Positions 10,726-21,673 of a DNA stretch of 64,000 nt are shown here, in pieces (within the stretch, counting starts at the first letter, position 1; the number at the start of each line of letters is the position of its first letter). The stretch spans positions 302,906 to 366,905 of the forward strand of contig MNCI01010159.1 in assembly GCA_015680685.1 (NCBI GenBank), written 5' to 3'. The DNA comes from Gnetum montanum. Lineage: Eukaryota; Streptophyta; Gnetopsida; Gnetales; Gnetaceae. A model generated the notes under the pieces. The model was not told the origin of the DNA. It worked only from the letters and a program-made list of their open reading frames with translations, and made no database searches. The translations under genes were made by a program, and so were the position numbers.

Positions 10726-11482
10726 AAAACATTTTAGACTTAAGGAGTCATACTATTTGATTTTGAAAGTCTTTTTCAACAAATGAAGAGTCATTTCCTA
10801 TAGATTTTAACCTTCCAGACATAATGGTGTAGTCAAATCCATCCTAGGGAGTCCCAACAATTAGTTTTTTTACTCCTTGCCTAATATAGTACCTGAAGAC
10901 CTTCAAAAACATATATTTAGCATAATTCGAGTATAGGATGATCATTCTCAACATATGAATAGTCATCTTCAACTTTTTTTTCTTTTATAAACTTAATGAT
11001 GAGGTTATATTTTTCATCTAGGTACCCAATAATTGTTTGTAATCATAATTTTTTCCTAATGAATTTAACCTTTTTGGGATCTAAAGATCACTATGGCATG
11101 TCATTAGTTATACCACCGAAGTCAGTGTTTCAAGGGGGGAAGAAAGGCCATGAAGAATTAGATAATATAGTTAAATATTGCTAAAAATTAGGTAATGTAA
11201 TTATATATTACTAAAATTAGATAATGTAGTTATTTAGTTGATCTAGTTGATTATCAGTTGATGTATTAGTTAATGATCAGTTGATGTATTAGTGAATGAT
11301 CAATTGATGTATTAGTTGGGGAATTAGTTGAGAAAACAATACGATCTTCAACCATCAAGAAAGCATAGATTAATCCATCCTGCAATTAAAACATATGGCA
11401 AAATGACATGGAGACTCAAAATCTCATTTTGACAAGGAGTATGATACTCATGAAAAGGAATGATTTAGAAGAGAATCCATGA
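10726..11482 (+). other. B1 internal spacer between 5S-like and CCR4-like parts
   Basis: Conserved in part with B2 (47000-47680), including the GATCTTCAACCATCAAG segment near 11345 that could hold a 3' splice site. No other feature was recognised. A run of TTAGTTGATGTATTAGT-type short repeats lies at 11225-11335. Confidence 0.5.
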
Positions 11483-12590
11483 ATGAGAATGAAAGTTGTA
11501 ACATACAACGTGCTTGGAAGATCCCTAGTGAGTGAGAAACAACATCCACTATGTCCATCATGGGCCTTGGATTGGCATGAATATCAATATTGATGCATCT
11601 TATGAGAGTTAGAAGATTTGGATCCTGATGTCTTGTGTTTACAAGTCTTGCCATGTGAATTTTTATATCAATTCCAACCAGACTTGGGAAAGATGGGATA
11701 CAAAGGTATTTATAAGCAAAAAGGTTCTTATGGAAGTTCTTCTTTTGATCCATATAGATTAGCCTATTGTAGAAATCACAACATGGATGGTTGTGTAATC
11801 ATTTTTAAAGAATCCAAGTTTGAATTGGTACAAAGGTCTGAATGGAGTTTAGAAAATATGATTTTTGAAATTCTAGAACTTTAAGTAATGGAAATGAAAG
11901 AACATTCAAGATTTTAGAAAAATCACATAGCCTTGGCTATGATTCTAAAAGTTCATCTATCAAGAAGATGTGTATGCATGGTTAACATACATTTAATTTC
12001 CAAACCAACATGTCTATATGTTAGAGTGTGTCAAGGAGCATACTTGATTAAATAAATAGAAGAAAGTTTGAAGAATAAGTTATTCCTGAGTTATAATGAT
12101 CCAGTTCCATTCATTCTTTATGGAGACTTCAATGCAAAAGTTGGAAGTGGTGTTTATTAATTCTTAAATATGGATGTGTCAAAGAATCCTTGGAAGATGA
12201 ACTTGATTTGAAGAAGATATTTCCATTAATTCAACATGTAATTCCATTGGCCACTACATATTCTACTTAATTTGAATCTTCAATAGACATTAGATTCCAA
12301 AATTCAAAAATAGATGATGTTGATGGATAGTACTCATCAAGAATCATAGTTTACCAATTACTTTTCTATGATTAATTAGGATGGATTAACAACATTCTTC
12401 ATTAAGACTTTGGATTATATTTGGTACAATGTTCGATTCTTCCAAGTTACCAAATTACTAAAGTTAATTTCTAAAGAAGAAGTTGAGAAGAGTCAAAACC
12501 AAGCCCTTCCATCTTTAACAAGACCATCTGATCACATACCACTTATGGCAAAATTACAATTATTTCCATTAATGCATAAGGTTGTTCAAG
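11483..12590 (+). pseudogene. CCR4/nocturnin-type EEP nuclease captured by family-B element, copy 1
   Basis: The frame opens MRMKVVTYNVLG at 11483 and follows the whole endonuclease/exonuclease/phosphatase fold as seen in CCR4-family deadenylases. These enzymes shorten mRNA poly(A) tails in the cytoplasm. Landmarks are the metal-site Asn of TYN; CPSWALDW; DPDVLCLQV (11630-11647), where the metal-binding Glu of LQE is Val; MGYKGIYKQK; MDGCVIIFK; the catalytic GDFN (12122-12133); TLDYIWY (12407-12427); and the catalytic SDH (12527-12535). About 360 codons show no intron, so capture of a spliced mRNA is likely. A run of C-to-T-type stops and at least one frameshift make it a pseudogene. The second copy is at 47681-48760. 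Other EEP families (AP endonuclease, LINE endonuclease) fit the LDYIWY-SDH spacing and CPSWALDW block less well. Confidence 0.85.
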
Positions 12591-12596
12591 ATCAGA

Positions 12597-13018
12597 AAGT
12601 ATCTCTCGTACTTTTATTAATAAATATTATTATTGTATTCATTATTTAATTGATATTTTAGTTTGATAAATAAAATATCTAAGGTAATGCAAATTGGCAA
12701 TAAATAATTTGGCCTACCTTCACTTGGGTAACTAGATACAAGTTGCATCTTGTGTGATCTTGGTTAAGACTCGTGATTGGTGGTTAGTAGATCTTTAATT
12801 CATCTCTTTTCATTATCTTAGAAAATGAGGTAAGTATTAATAAAATAATATTTTTTACTTATATAAGTTTTTCTCACATATATTTTATTTGTAGAATAAG
12901 CAAGAAACAACTTCAAGTCTAAAGGAAAAATCAAATTATTAGAGCACAAGATCATAATAGAAGCATTAGAGCTGGAAAAAGATAGAGAATGTGGACTCAT
13001 TTGAGGATGAGAAAAATA
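12597..13018 (+). pseudogene. Downstream exon-like pieces of the family-B gene
   Basis: After the EEP domain a donor-like GAA|GTATCTC is conserved in both copies, and a second donor AG|GTAAGTATTA lies at 12830. A 65-base intron-like stretch then ends TTTATTTGTAG at 12894. The last exon (12895-13018) reads KIKLLEHKIIIEALELEK, conserved in B2 as KLLEHRIIIEVLELE, a possible coiled coil. So the captured gene may be longer than the nuclease domain and may keep introns at its 3' end. Exon limits before 12830 are uncertain. Confidence 0.45.
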
Positions 13019-13032
13019 TAAGGAGGGTAGAT
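13009..13032 (+). other. Polypurine tract of B1
   Basis: A GAGAAAAATATAAGGAGGG-type purine run directly before the 3' LTR start TGTCATGTC at 13033. It would prime plus-strand DNA synthesis. Confidence 0.65.
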
Positions 13033-13231
13033 TGTCATGTCCTCATTCCCAAATGATGCTCCTACATAAACAAGATGGTATCTCTTCATAACAAGTGTTA
13101 TTGTTATAGTAACAAGATGTGAAAAGGATAGTTGTAATTAAGGCCTGAAAGTGTGCATTATAATAATGGACATGTCTCTTGAGGTAACCATTGGGGTTTT
13201 ACGTAAGGAAATTATACCTAAGCTTAGAGGT
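13033..13231 (+). repeat. B1 3' LTR, left part
   Basis: The first 199 bases of the LTR, interrupted after CTTAGAGGT by the Tat/Ogre element. The LTR resumes at 33353 with the exact next bases (CATTCTGTCATGGAG, equal to CATGCTAACATGGAG in the 5' LTR). Confidence 0.9.
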
Positions 13232-14982
13232 TAAAACACCACCAAATTTGGGTGATGACACCTCAACTAAAAATTTTCCTAAGTGTCAACATGAGGCAAA
13301 TTTTTTCAAAGTGTTTGGTGCATGATCCCACTACTAGGGCTATGCTCTAGAGCATAGCCAATGTAGCATGCAACACAGAACTAGATTCACAAAATTTTCT
13401 AAGTGTCAACAGCAGTTGCAAAAAATTTTCTAAGTGTTGTGCTACATTCCCATTCTCCCTGCTCTACTCTAGAGCATATCTAGCATAGCATGTACTTCAG
13501 TAACCAGTTTTCCTAAGTGTCAAGCTAGAAGCTATCAAGCTAGCTCATAATGGAAGAAATAGTTTGATAGATTTTCTAACTCCTAGGGCTATCCCCTCCT
13601 ACTATGCTCCATAGCATAATTGGCATAGTAAGAATAAGAACTACAATTTTTACCAAACTTTTCTAAGTGTCCATGCTACACCCTATTCCCTCTTGCTATG
13701 CTCATGAGCATAGCAGCATTGGACTTAAACTTTTGCAAAATTTGCCTAACTATTGAGCTACACTCTAGAGTGTAGCTAGCATAGCAACATGGAATTGCCT
13801 CCAAAAGCTTCCAAAGCTCAGCACAAGCCTTCATTCTAGCTTCAGCACCCCTTTGGAAAGTAGGATCAACAACTTGCACTTTCTTTGCACCTCCCTATAT
13901 CCCAAAATTACACCTATGCTCTATCCCACTCAAAAGAGGGAGAGTGTAGTCCCAAAGTGTAGCCTCCAAATTGCACTATTTTGCACTATTTGTAGGTACA
14001 TTGTGTTCTTGGCACATGTAGTATTGGCATGATAGTATGGTAGTCTCTTAGGGTCCATTAGATCACACCAAAGCATAGCACTAGTTGCTCCAGTGGGAGC
14101 ATAGCAGAGGTTAGTGTAGCCCCACTTGCCCCTTTTCCATGAAGCACTTGGTCTACACTTCATAGTAACCTTTACCCTATAAATACCCTTGCATTCCATA
14201 TTTTGTGGGGTTTGCAATTAATTTTAGCTATGGTCATTTTGAAGAATTTGGTTGGAAAATTTAAGAAATATTTGGCATTTTTAGAGTACCACTTGGCACC
14301 TAAGGCACCTTGAGCACCCCACACATTAGAGTGTATTAGCACCTTGGCAACACCTTTGCATCCCATTTAGCACTCTAGTACATTGCAACTCACAAGACAC
14401 TATAGTAGCCAACCCAATAGGCATAGACCTTATAACAGATGTGAATCTTCAACTTGGGATAGCCCAAAGTCTATGACTGTGCTACTACTGTGCCTATCTA
14501 TACACCGTGTACCTTCTCACCTCCCTTTTGTGATTTCTACGCTCCCCATTTGGGGTAGTGCCATTCTCTCTTTGTCAAACTCCTTCACATTTTCAAGCAT
14601 TTCTGATGCACTTTTCTTTAACATTTTAGTGTTTTATTCGCATCCCTTCTACTTTACACATTCTTGCACATTTGCATCATCATTCTTGCACCAGGAAACC
14701 CCACCATGCTTAGGCTTAGTCAATCTTGGTACTACTGAAAACACCATTAGAACACCTAGCGTTATTTCACAATGTCAACACTTGTATTTTGGCTAACCAC
14801 ACCACCCCTTGGTTGCACCCAATGCCTTTGTTACAGCCAACAAAGCTCCTATTCAATTGATAAGACTATCCTAGGTAATTCACCTCTATTTTTCTAATAA
14901 GGCCCTCATGTGGAGGTGGGGTTAAGGCTATGCACCCATGAACCCCTTAGTGTTTCAACCGTAGATGTTTTTAGTTGCCATA
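13232..14982 (+). repeat. Tat/Ogre 5' LTR, 1751 bp
   Basis: Starts TAAAACACCACC (not the usual TG) and ends GTTGCCATA. It aligns end to end with 31596-33347, with many differences, so the insertion is old. It contains a series of 16-22-bp palindromes. A TATA-like CCCTATAAATACCC lies near 14175. Open frames on both strands inside it (for example 14383-14796) have no recognisable product. Confidence 0.9.
13338..13777 (+). repeat. Array of palindromes in the 5' LTR
   Basis: Perfect 22-bp palindromes at 13338-13359 (core GCTATGCTCTAGAGCATAGC), 13694-13715 (core GCTATGCTCATGAGCATAGC) and 13756-13777 (core GCTACACTCTAGAGTGTAGC). Imperfect ones lie near 13460-13480 and 13603-13618. Between them the phrase TTTTCTAAGTGTC recurs. 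The 3' LTR keeps counterparts at 31702-31723, 31824-31843, 32058-32079 and ~32126. Confidence 0.85.
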
Positions 14983-14988
14983 GTTTTT

Positions 14989-15005
14989 TGGCACTAGAAG
15001 GAGGG
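14989..15005 (+). other. Primer-binding site of the Tat/Ogre element
   Basis: TGGCACTAGAAGGAGGG follows the 5' LTR by six bases. It differs by one C-to-T-type change from the TGGCGCTAGAAGGAGGG primer site known from Tat-lineage elements. Confidence 0.8.
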
Positions 15006-15589
15006 TGCACCATTTCCTTCTCCATTTAGTGGTGGTCCTGCATGCTCTCTACACCTCTATTACTAGCTTTGAACTAGTGTAGATGTGACAATCCTACGGT
15101 TTTCTATGAGCCAGTTGGTGTAGATTGGTCCCAGTTTTCAATTCCCCTGGAACCCTATAGGATGAAAGCCAAACATTATCTGTCAGGAAGAGCGTAGCTT
15201 GCCCTCAGCATGAGAGCATAGCAAGTATAGCATATCAAGTGTAGCACTAGAGTTAGACATTTTTCTAGTAGCACTCTCAGACTTAGCTATCATTTTAGCG
15301 CTTCTATACTTAGCCATTTTCAGCAATTGTTATACTTAGCCATTTCTTTTCTAGTGTTTCACCTTTTACATCTTCTCACAGTAGCATGAACCTCGAAGAG
15401 CCTTCAACCTCTACCTTAAGCATGATCATTTTTTGACTTATTCAACAAGTATTCACAATTGACATTCCTGGGGTTGGGTGCCCTATATTTATGGGAAGGC
15501 AATCCCTCAAGATCTGTAACCAATCTCCTAAGCACATGATGCTTGACAAAGGAAAATATAACTTCCTTTGCACAAAAATTCAAGTGGGC

Positions 15590-17690
15590 ATCCCCTTAGA
15601 CCACCAAGATATGGATGTAGAGAGAGGTTATACGCTCATACATTGAAACAAGAGGAAGTACTTCCCTATCCCTAATGATCTCATCCCTCTCATCGAGATC
15701 TTTTAGTGGATGCTTGACCAACTCATTTGTTTGAGTGGGTTGAATGAGTATGACATAACAACTAACTATGAGGAGCCCCTGTAGGATGGGCAAGAGGAAT
15801 TTGAGGCTTACTTAGAGAATGAGAATCCCTTCTACGTCTCTTTCCTATCGCCTACCTCTAATGTTGCTCCCTCACAATCTTAGCCATATGCCTTCTTTGA
15901 GGTAGTAACATCTCCTTTGTCACCACCTCGGACAATGCCTATTGTGGTAAGCCATCAAGCACATATACATCAGGGTGCAGGATCATCTATCATCCCATCC
16001 TTCATGGTGTCAGCATAGTTTGTATAGTCCTCTATGATGGCATTCGTTATGCCAACCCAACCCTACATGCACACAGTGTTGATGTCCCAGCCACACACGA
16101 GTTAGGCATCATACATCCACTTGTCTCGGTGGTGTCCCCTATGATAGCCCAAGCCACAACCATGTGGTGGGGTCATACCTCCATGCCCTAGGCACAACAC
16201 ATGCAACAGCATCATGCACAATAACCTCCATAGCAGTACACTTAATAGGCTTCTCATGTGGTCACAAAACCCACAATAGGACCGTGGACCATGGCAATAG
16301 CATAGCAGGTTGCACAACCAATGTAGCTCACTACACCCACACCGAGCCTGGATTAAGCATCCTAGCTTATTTAGAAACTCGCTGAAGAGGTCAAATGACT
16401 TAAGACCATCTCTTCTAATACGGTCCAAGTGATGGACTTCTACTAGGATGACCCTATTAGTCTTGTTATCCCATTGCTAACCCTTCCTCCTAGTGTCCAG
16501 CTTCCCCAATTCACCAAATATAATGGTGAATGGAATCCCAATGTTCATCTAATGACCTTCCAGTTTGAGTGCCTCCTATTGTAAGCATGGCCACATGAAA
16601 TCATTCATGTGTTTGCCATGTCCTCTACCATAAGGCACTAAATTGGTACCGTGTACTCCCTAGGGCCTCCATATCTTCATTGGAGGATTTGCTTAGCCAG
16701 TTTGTGAATCACTTCAAGTACAAATTGAAGCCTAAGGTGATCCTAGATCAACTCATGCAAATCAAGCAAGGCCACTTAGAGCCCATTCAAAAGTTCATCC
16801 AATGATGAAGCACTACACTTAATGAAATCCATGAGCCTAACATGGAAACTTATCTACTAGCCATTTTCAAAGCCGCAATGAACAACTTCATCAAGTCAAA
16901 GCTATACTACCTTGCCCCACACTCCTTAAGCCAAGCATTCACCCAAATGAAGAGCATTCAAGATGCGGCAGAAGCCAGTAAGGATCCAGCCTATGTGGCC
17001 TACAAGAATGCACATGTGAAGAAAGACAAGGAGAAGGGCAACGTAACAACAATAGTTGTAGTGATGGCCAATGAGGCCAAGTCGAACAATTCCAAACCAA
17101 TGGCTAAGGCAACCAAGGCCTTGGCCAACAATAAGGCAACTAGCTCTGGCACTATGACAACAAACCAATCCACACCATTGGCAACCATGTGGCAAGCTTC
17201 CCCAGGCCAAACTTTGAGTGCAAGGGCCACTCAAAGTATAAACCATTGTCCATCAAGCCATCAAAACTTTTAGGTGAGCTACTTAGTGATGGGCACATCT
17301 AATACAAGAAAATGTTTGAAGATGCTCGCAAGTGTTATGACTACTACTATGAGCTCCTTAAGAGCACATTCGTGGCTACACTAGATGAGCCTTCAGTCCC
17401 TAAGCACTTTAGGTTGGACCAGCTCTACCATTACCATCAATTTCCTAGCCATGACATAGACTTCTGCATGGCCTTAAGGGATGACATAAAATGCATGATT
17501 GACCAAGGCAAACTAGTTCTTAATGCAACCAACCCAAGTCACCTAGAAAATCAATCAATGAAGATATACAGAAATCCTCTCAATGTAAGTGGCACAGGCT
17601 ATGTCATCAATGCCATTAGCATTGATGATGATGTAGAACTAGATAAGAGCCATTTATGGTTTGTGTGCCCTTTGACAACATTGGGGCCTC
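15590..17690 (+). pseudogene. Tat/Ogre gag
   Basis: The N-terminal part (15590-16440) is a P/S-rich region with an acidic stretch (DGQEEFEAYLENENPF). The retrotransposon gag domain (about 16490-16990) contains LPQFTKYNGEWNPNVHLM, SLEDLLSQFVNHF, IKQGHLEPIQKFIQ and METYLLAIFKAAMN. A K/A/T-rich linker follows. At ~17410-17530 comes a zinc-binding-type LYHYHQFPSHDIDFCMALRD followed by IKCMIDQGKLVL, which matches the C-terminal block of plant Tat gag. It would form the virus-like particle. At least two frame changes and several stops are present; 14983-15590 is leader with no clear frame. Confidence 0.8.
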
Positions 17691-18132
17691 CTTAGCATCA
17701 ACCAATTCAAGGATCCCTTTTGTTGTTAGAGCACCACCTTTGGCATCCATAACACCCTTTGTGATTAGAGTCCTATAGCATGTTGTAGGAACAACAAGCC
17801 ATACACCCTTCATCATTAGGATGATGTAACATGTAGATCCTTCACTGAGTTTGGTAGTGAGGACTACAATAGACCTTACTCGCCTAAGACCTCATACTAC
17901 ATACAATACTAGGTAGTTAAGATGGTAGCTTGGGAGGCCAAATGAGCACCTCATTGACCAAATGATGAAGGAATGCATGGCATTAGGTTTTCCTAAGCTT
18001 GTCTCATTATTTTCCATTCCTATGGCCACATCAGCCAAAGCCACCATTGCAAGCAATTAACAACCAAGCATTGAGGCTCATAGGTAGGCAAAATAAACCA
18101 AGCCCAAATATCCTCCCTAGGAGATCCATCTC

Positions 18133-18447
18133 TTGGGTTGCATGGAGGAGATGAAGGCTAACAAGGTAACTGATAGCGGTAAGGATTTTCTAGATGCATT
18201 GGCACAAGTTAAGCAGGATTTGAAACAAAAAAATATAATCTTGAGCTTGTATGACTTGGCGATGACCTCCTCCAATCACCACGAATCACTAGTTCACATG
18301 TTGGCCTCCATTCCTATCAAGGAGGACATCCCAGTAGATGAACAAGCCATCCACACTATGATGCTTTCTCCTTCACCTCAAGAATTAGGTTCAATGCCTC
18401 TAGCGTTTTATGATGAGGTAATCAAGGTTGACCTTGAAAAGGGTTAG
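18133..18447 (+). pseudogene. Gag-protease linker region
   Basis: An open 104-residue stretch (QVKQDLKQKNIILSLYDLAM, then LVHMLASIPIKEDIPVDE) in line with gag and the protease. This type of helical linker precedes the protease in plant Tat elements. No enzymatic motif. Confidence 0.6.
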
Positions 18448-18483
18448 GTCACCATTGTGCTAATTTTTATAACCATCTACATA

Positions 18484-19111
18484 AGATAATGCAAGATTCA
18501 CAAGGTGCACATCGATCATGGGGTAGTGACTAATGTCATCCCATTTCCAGTCATTGACAAGCTCAGTCTTGTTGACCAAATCATGGCCATAAAGAAAACA
18601 TGCTTGAAGTACTTTAATAGGTCATGTGTTATTGTGAAGGGAACAATCACAATAGCCTTCGTGGTAGGGGAGCAATTCCCCACTACAGTCAAATTCATTG
18701 TTGTTGAGGAGATGCCTAGGTTCAGCTTGATTTTGGAAAGGCCCTAGCTAGCCTAATTACAAGCTATCTCCTCACCCATTCACCAAGAGATCTACCTTCA
18801 ATACAAAGGTCGAGAAGTAATCATACATGATGACAATTTGGTCCCTCCAACCATCAACAATGTTAACATATACCAAGGGTCAAAGGTAGAATTCCCTGAT
18901 GACACGCTGCCCGTGGAGGATAAGGGTCAGCCTTGTCTAGTAGACCCATTTGAAGAACCAAGAAAGGTTGATATGCTTCCCAAGGAAGCTGTATGGGTAG
19001 AACTACCCTTTAGCATCAACGATGAAGGTATAGGTGAATACTGCCTCATGCTGCCCAGGCCCTATGCACCCCCTAACCCACATTGGGTTAGGAAGAAACT
19101 ACATGACTAAG
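18484..19111 (+). pseudogene. Tat/Ogre aspartic protease
   Basis: From 18505 the frame reads HIDHGVVTNVIPFPVIDKL, where HIDHG stands for the active-site D-S/G-G and NVIPF for the following NVMP block. Then come GTITIAFVVGEQFPTTVKF and FSLILERP (18715-18747), the decayed ILGRPW block. The downstream frame continues, after one stop, with HQEIYLQYKGREVIIHDD and an acidic stretch to ~19111. There a GT (AAG|GTACC) could be the donor of the PR-RT intron. Confidence 0.75.
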
Positions 19112-19329
19112 GTACCTTCGTAGTTCAGCATGTGCTAGGTGCCTACTTGCCCTTAATATTTGCATGCCCCATTAGCCTTTTGCTTGCATAGCTACATTTT
19201 GCATGGTTGCTTGCATTTTCATTATTTTCTTTATTATGCATTTATTTCTCTTGCTTATGCATTTTTGTTTAGTCTTTTTACACATTAGAAAAATACTAAA
19301 ATACATAAAAATTATAAAATTCAAAATCA

Positions 19330-19835
19330 TAAAAGGTAGCCCACCATGACCTAAAACTAGCAACCTTTTCATTGTTATGACCCGAAAAGGCCTTAAACTA
19401 GCATATGACCTGCTATGTCCTAAAACTGACAACATTTTTTCTCTTGCCTCCCAATCCACCATGGCCTTAAATTGGCAACCTCTCTTGCATCGCCATGGCC
19501 TTAAATTGGAAACCTCTCTTGCATTGCCATGGCCTTAAACTAGCATATGGCCTACCGTGATCTTAAATTGGCAACCTCTCTTGCATCGCCATGGCCTTAA
19601 ATTGGCAACCTCTCTTGCATTGCCATGGCCTAAAAAGGCCTTAAACTAGCATATGGCCTACCGTGATCTTAAATTGGCACCTTGTAGCTTGCCACAGCCC
19701 AAAACTGGCAATACTTTTCCTTTTATTTGTGGCCTAAAATGGCCTTAAACTAAAAAACACCACAACTTGAAATGACCTTAAACTAGCAATGGCCCTTTTG
19801 CCATGGTCTTAAACTAGCATGGGACCCATAAGGGG
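19330..19835 (+). repeat. Tandem repeats, CCATGGCCTTAAATTGGCAA type
   Basis: From 19459 a 34-bp unit repeats (start CCATGGCCTTAAATTGG, end CTCTCTTGCATYG). It alternates with a longer unit containing CTTAAACTAGCATATGGCC. Looser copies extend to 19835. The same core recurs at 25845-25900 and 29555-29935. Confidence 0.8.
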
Positions 19836-20029
19836 CCTAATTGCATCAACTAGTTGCATTATCTGCATTAAATAGTCAACAAAATAAACATGAAGTTTCA
19901 CACATATTCCTCATCACAAAAAAATATAAGTTTCATTATATTTCCATCAGTAGAAGTACATGGCATGATGATGTAACAAAAATGGCCAAATTGTAAAATT
20001 ACCCAACAGTAGGACTACATTAGGCCTAC

Positions 20030-20116
20030 TTAACTAGTGGTGTCTGGCAGGGGTCGAGGCTCCTCTTTATCCTCCTTTGCTACTCTACTGGGGCTTGTAG
20101 CATCACCTAGTGCTTG
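20030..20116 (-). pseudogene. Antisense gene, exon 7 (last)
   Basis: After the acceptor TTTTGAG|CAAG, 29 codons with no internal stop end at a natural TAA: QALGDATSPSRVAKEDKEEP and a short P/T tail. The phase (0) matches exon 6. Confidence 0.65.
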
Positions 20117-20226
20117 CTCAAAAGCAATACAAAATAACAAATTAATTAGCAAGTGCAAACTAAAATAAAAAATTAACATTCAAAACTAACATGTAAAAAG
20201 TATAAAAAAACAAAAGAAAAACTAAC

Positions 20227-21036
20227 TCGAGAGGGTCCTACATCAGACTCTGGAGGCAATCCATCAAGGCCCTCCTCCAAGCATCAGAGGATCTCAACCT
20301 CTGATAATTGCATCTAGTCCTTGTGGCTAAAATCAAAATTCGCAAGGGTCTTGTCCTCATCCATGGTAATCCATATAGGAGGCTACATAGAAAAGGTGGT
20401 CGTAGAATTCTTCCCTAAGAGTAGGGTAATCCCTCACTCTGGGGAGCCATTGACCACTATAAGCTGAGAAAACAGCTTGAAGGGCCAACTCCCACTAATC
20501 ACCTCAATGAGCTTAAGGCAATAGGCCTTCATAGACTCATCCTTGAGCTACTACAAATAGGAATCCCTCTCATGCTTGTAGTGGCACTTATGGTCTTTTT
20601 GCACATGCCCCCACTTGCACACCTTAGCACTGAAGATTTTCTACTCTTGGTTTTTCCAGGAGAGTAGATCCCTTTGAAACTTTTTCTCAATTATCTCCCA
20701 AGGAGCCTCATTCTTACCTTGAATCGTCAACTAGTATCTGGCATAATCTATCTATGATGTCCACCAGGTATTATCCCTCTATTCCTGAGCTAACAAGAAA
20801 TCATAATGGGACTGGAGGTCCTCATTCTTTGCAATTAGAGTCCCCACCATCTCCTAGAGCTCATGCACATGTTTCCATAGATGCTCATTTGAGTGCATAC
20901 AAGTCCATAACACCTTTACATTGGAAATCATGTACTTGCTTACCACCTTGTACACATGATGAAGCACCTACTCCACCTTAGGTGGATACTCAAGGATGAC
21001 ATCCACATGAGCTACCTGGTTTGAATCCGAACAAAG
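20227..21036 (-). pseudogene. Antisense gene, exon 6, coiled-coil region
   Basis: Exactly 270 codons between an acceptor (CTCTAAG|CTTTG; an alternative is TAATAG|GC at 21044) and a donor (CTCGA|GTTAGT). The protein is charged and helical (WKHVHELXEMVGTLIAKNED, X = stop) and probably forms a coiled coil, then a K/H/C-rich stretch (KVCKWGHVQKDHKCHYKHER). Twelve in-frame stops are present, ten of them TAG, all possible C-to-T changes of Gln or Arg codons. No frameshift. No family recognised. Confidence 0.7.
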
Positions 21037-21122
21037 CTTAGAGCCTATTAGCATACAACAAACAAACCAATATTAGCAATAGACTAAGCATGGAGTCAGT
21101 AAAATAATTTAAGAAAAATGAC

Positions 21123-21274
21123 ATACATATCAAGTTTGGGATTTGCCTGGTATATGAGGTCCACCGTGTCCTCCATGATGCCTTTCATGAAGGTGAATTT
21201 ATCTAGTGTCTCTACCCATGGTTTCATGCGGTGGGTAGGCACTAGCAGTGGATCGTTGGTAGGAAGATCTAAGA
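21123..21274 (-). pseudogene. Antisense gene, exon 5
   Basis: Between the acceptor TTGTAG|TC and a donor (TAT|GTCATT for phase 0; TAT|GTATG-like alternative). No stop codons: LDLPTNDPLLVPTHRMKPWV and FMKGIMEDTVDLIYQANPK. The complete absence of stops in this exon supports real past coding. Confidence 0.7.
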
Positions 21275-21358
21275 CTACAATACAACACTTAGTAATAACT
21301 AAGTGGTTAAAAGCTTAAAAGAAAAGGGCAAGAGTAAATTGTAACTCAAAGTGCTTAC

Positions 21359-21581
21359 CAAGCAAGCCCTCAAATATCAGTGTGGGTGGATCTCCTAGCT
21401 ACACACCATCAAAGAGGTTAGTGAAGTAACCCTCAAGGTGGAATAATCTCTCTGCATCAAACTCTTGGGAGATCTCTGGGACCTTAAATAGCTCCTTCCT
21501 ATGTGCTATCTCTTCTTCAACCCAAGGAGGGGTCATTTCTATTACCTCTTCTATTGTCATCGTTACTTCCTCAGCAACCCT
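21359..21581 (-). pseudogene. Antisense gene, exon 4
   Basis: Between the acceptor AAGCAAG|AGG and the donor CTTG|GTAAGC. 74 codons with one TAG. Acidic: MTIEEVIEMTPPWVEEEIAH, FDAERLFHLEGYFTNLFDGV. The phases fit exon 3 (0) and exon 5 (1). Confidence 0.7.
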
Positions 21582-21673
21582 CTTGCTTGATTCACAAACA
21601 TAGTTTAGTAGTATTAGCATAATATAACAAAAATAAAAATCATAAGCTAAATGCATCTATGATGTACACTAAC

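Larger units (their letters stand above)
8074..13231 (+). mobile_element. Family-B element B1 (main part; continues 33353-33727)
   Basis: A plus-strand LTR element with a 574-bp 5' LTR (8074-8647), an initiator-Met-type primer site (TGGTATCAGAG at 8650) and a ~4.4-kb internal region. The internal region holds a short leader exon, minisatellites, a 5S-derived segment, a CCR4-like coding region and two downstream exon-like pieces, followed by a purine tract and the 3' LTR. The 3' LTR is split by the Tat/Ogre element: 199 + 375 bases, again 574. No gag-pol was recognised, so it is probably non-autonomous. The flanks GGCCT (8069-8073) and GCCCT (33728-33732) may be a target duplication with one change. 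It is inserted in B3. Confidence 0.8.

Noticed and set aside
16926-17246. Overlapping minus-strand frames in Tat gag
   Set aside because: Shadows of the plus-strand gag, which has clear gag-domain motifs.
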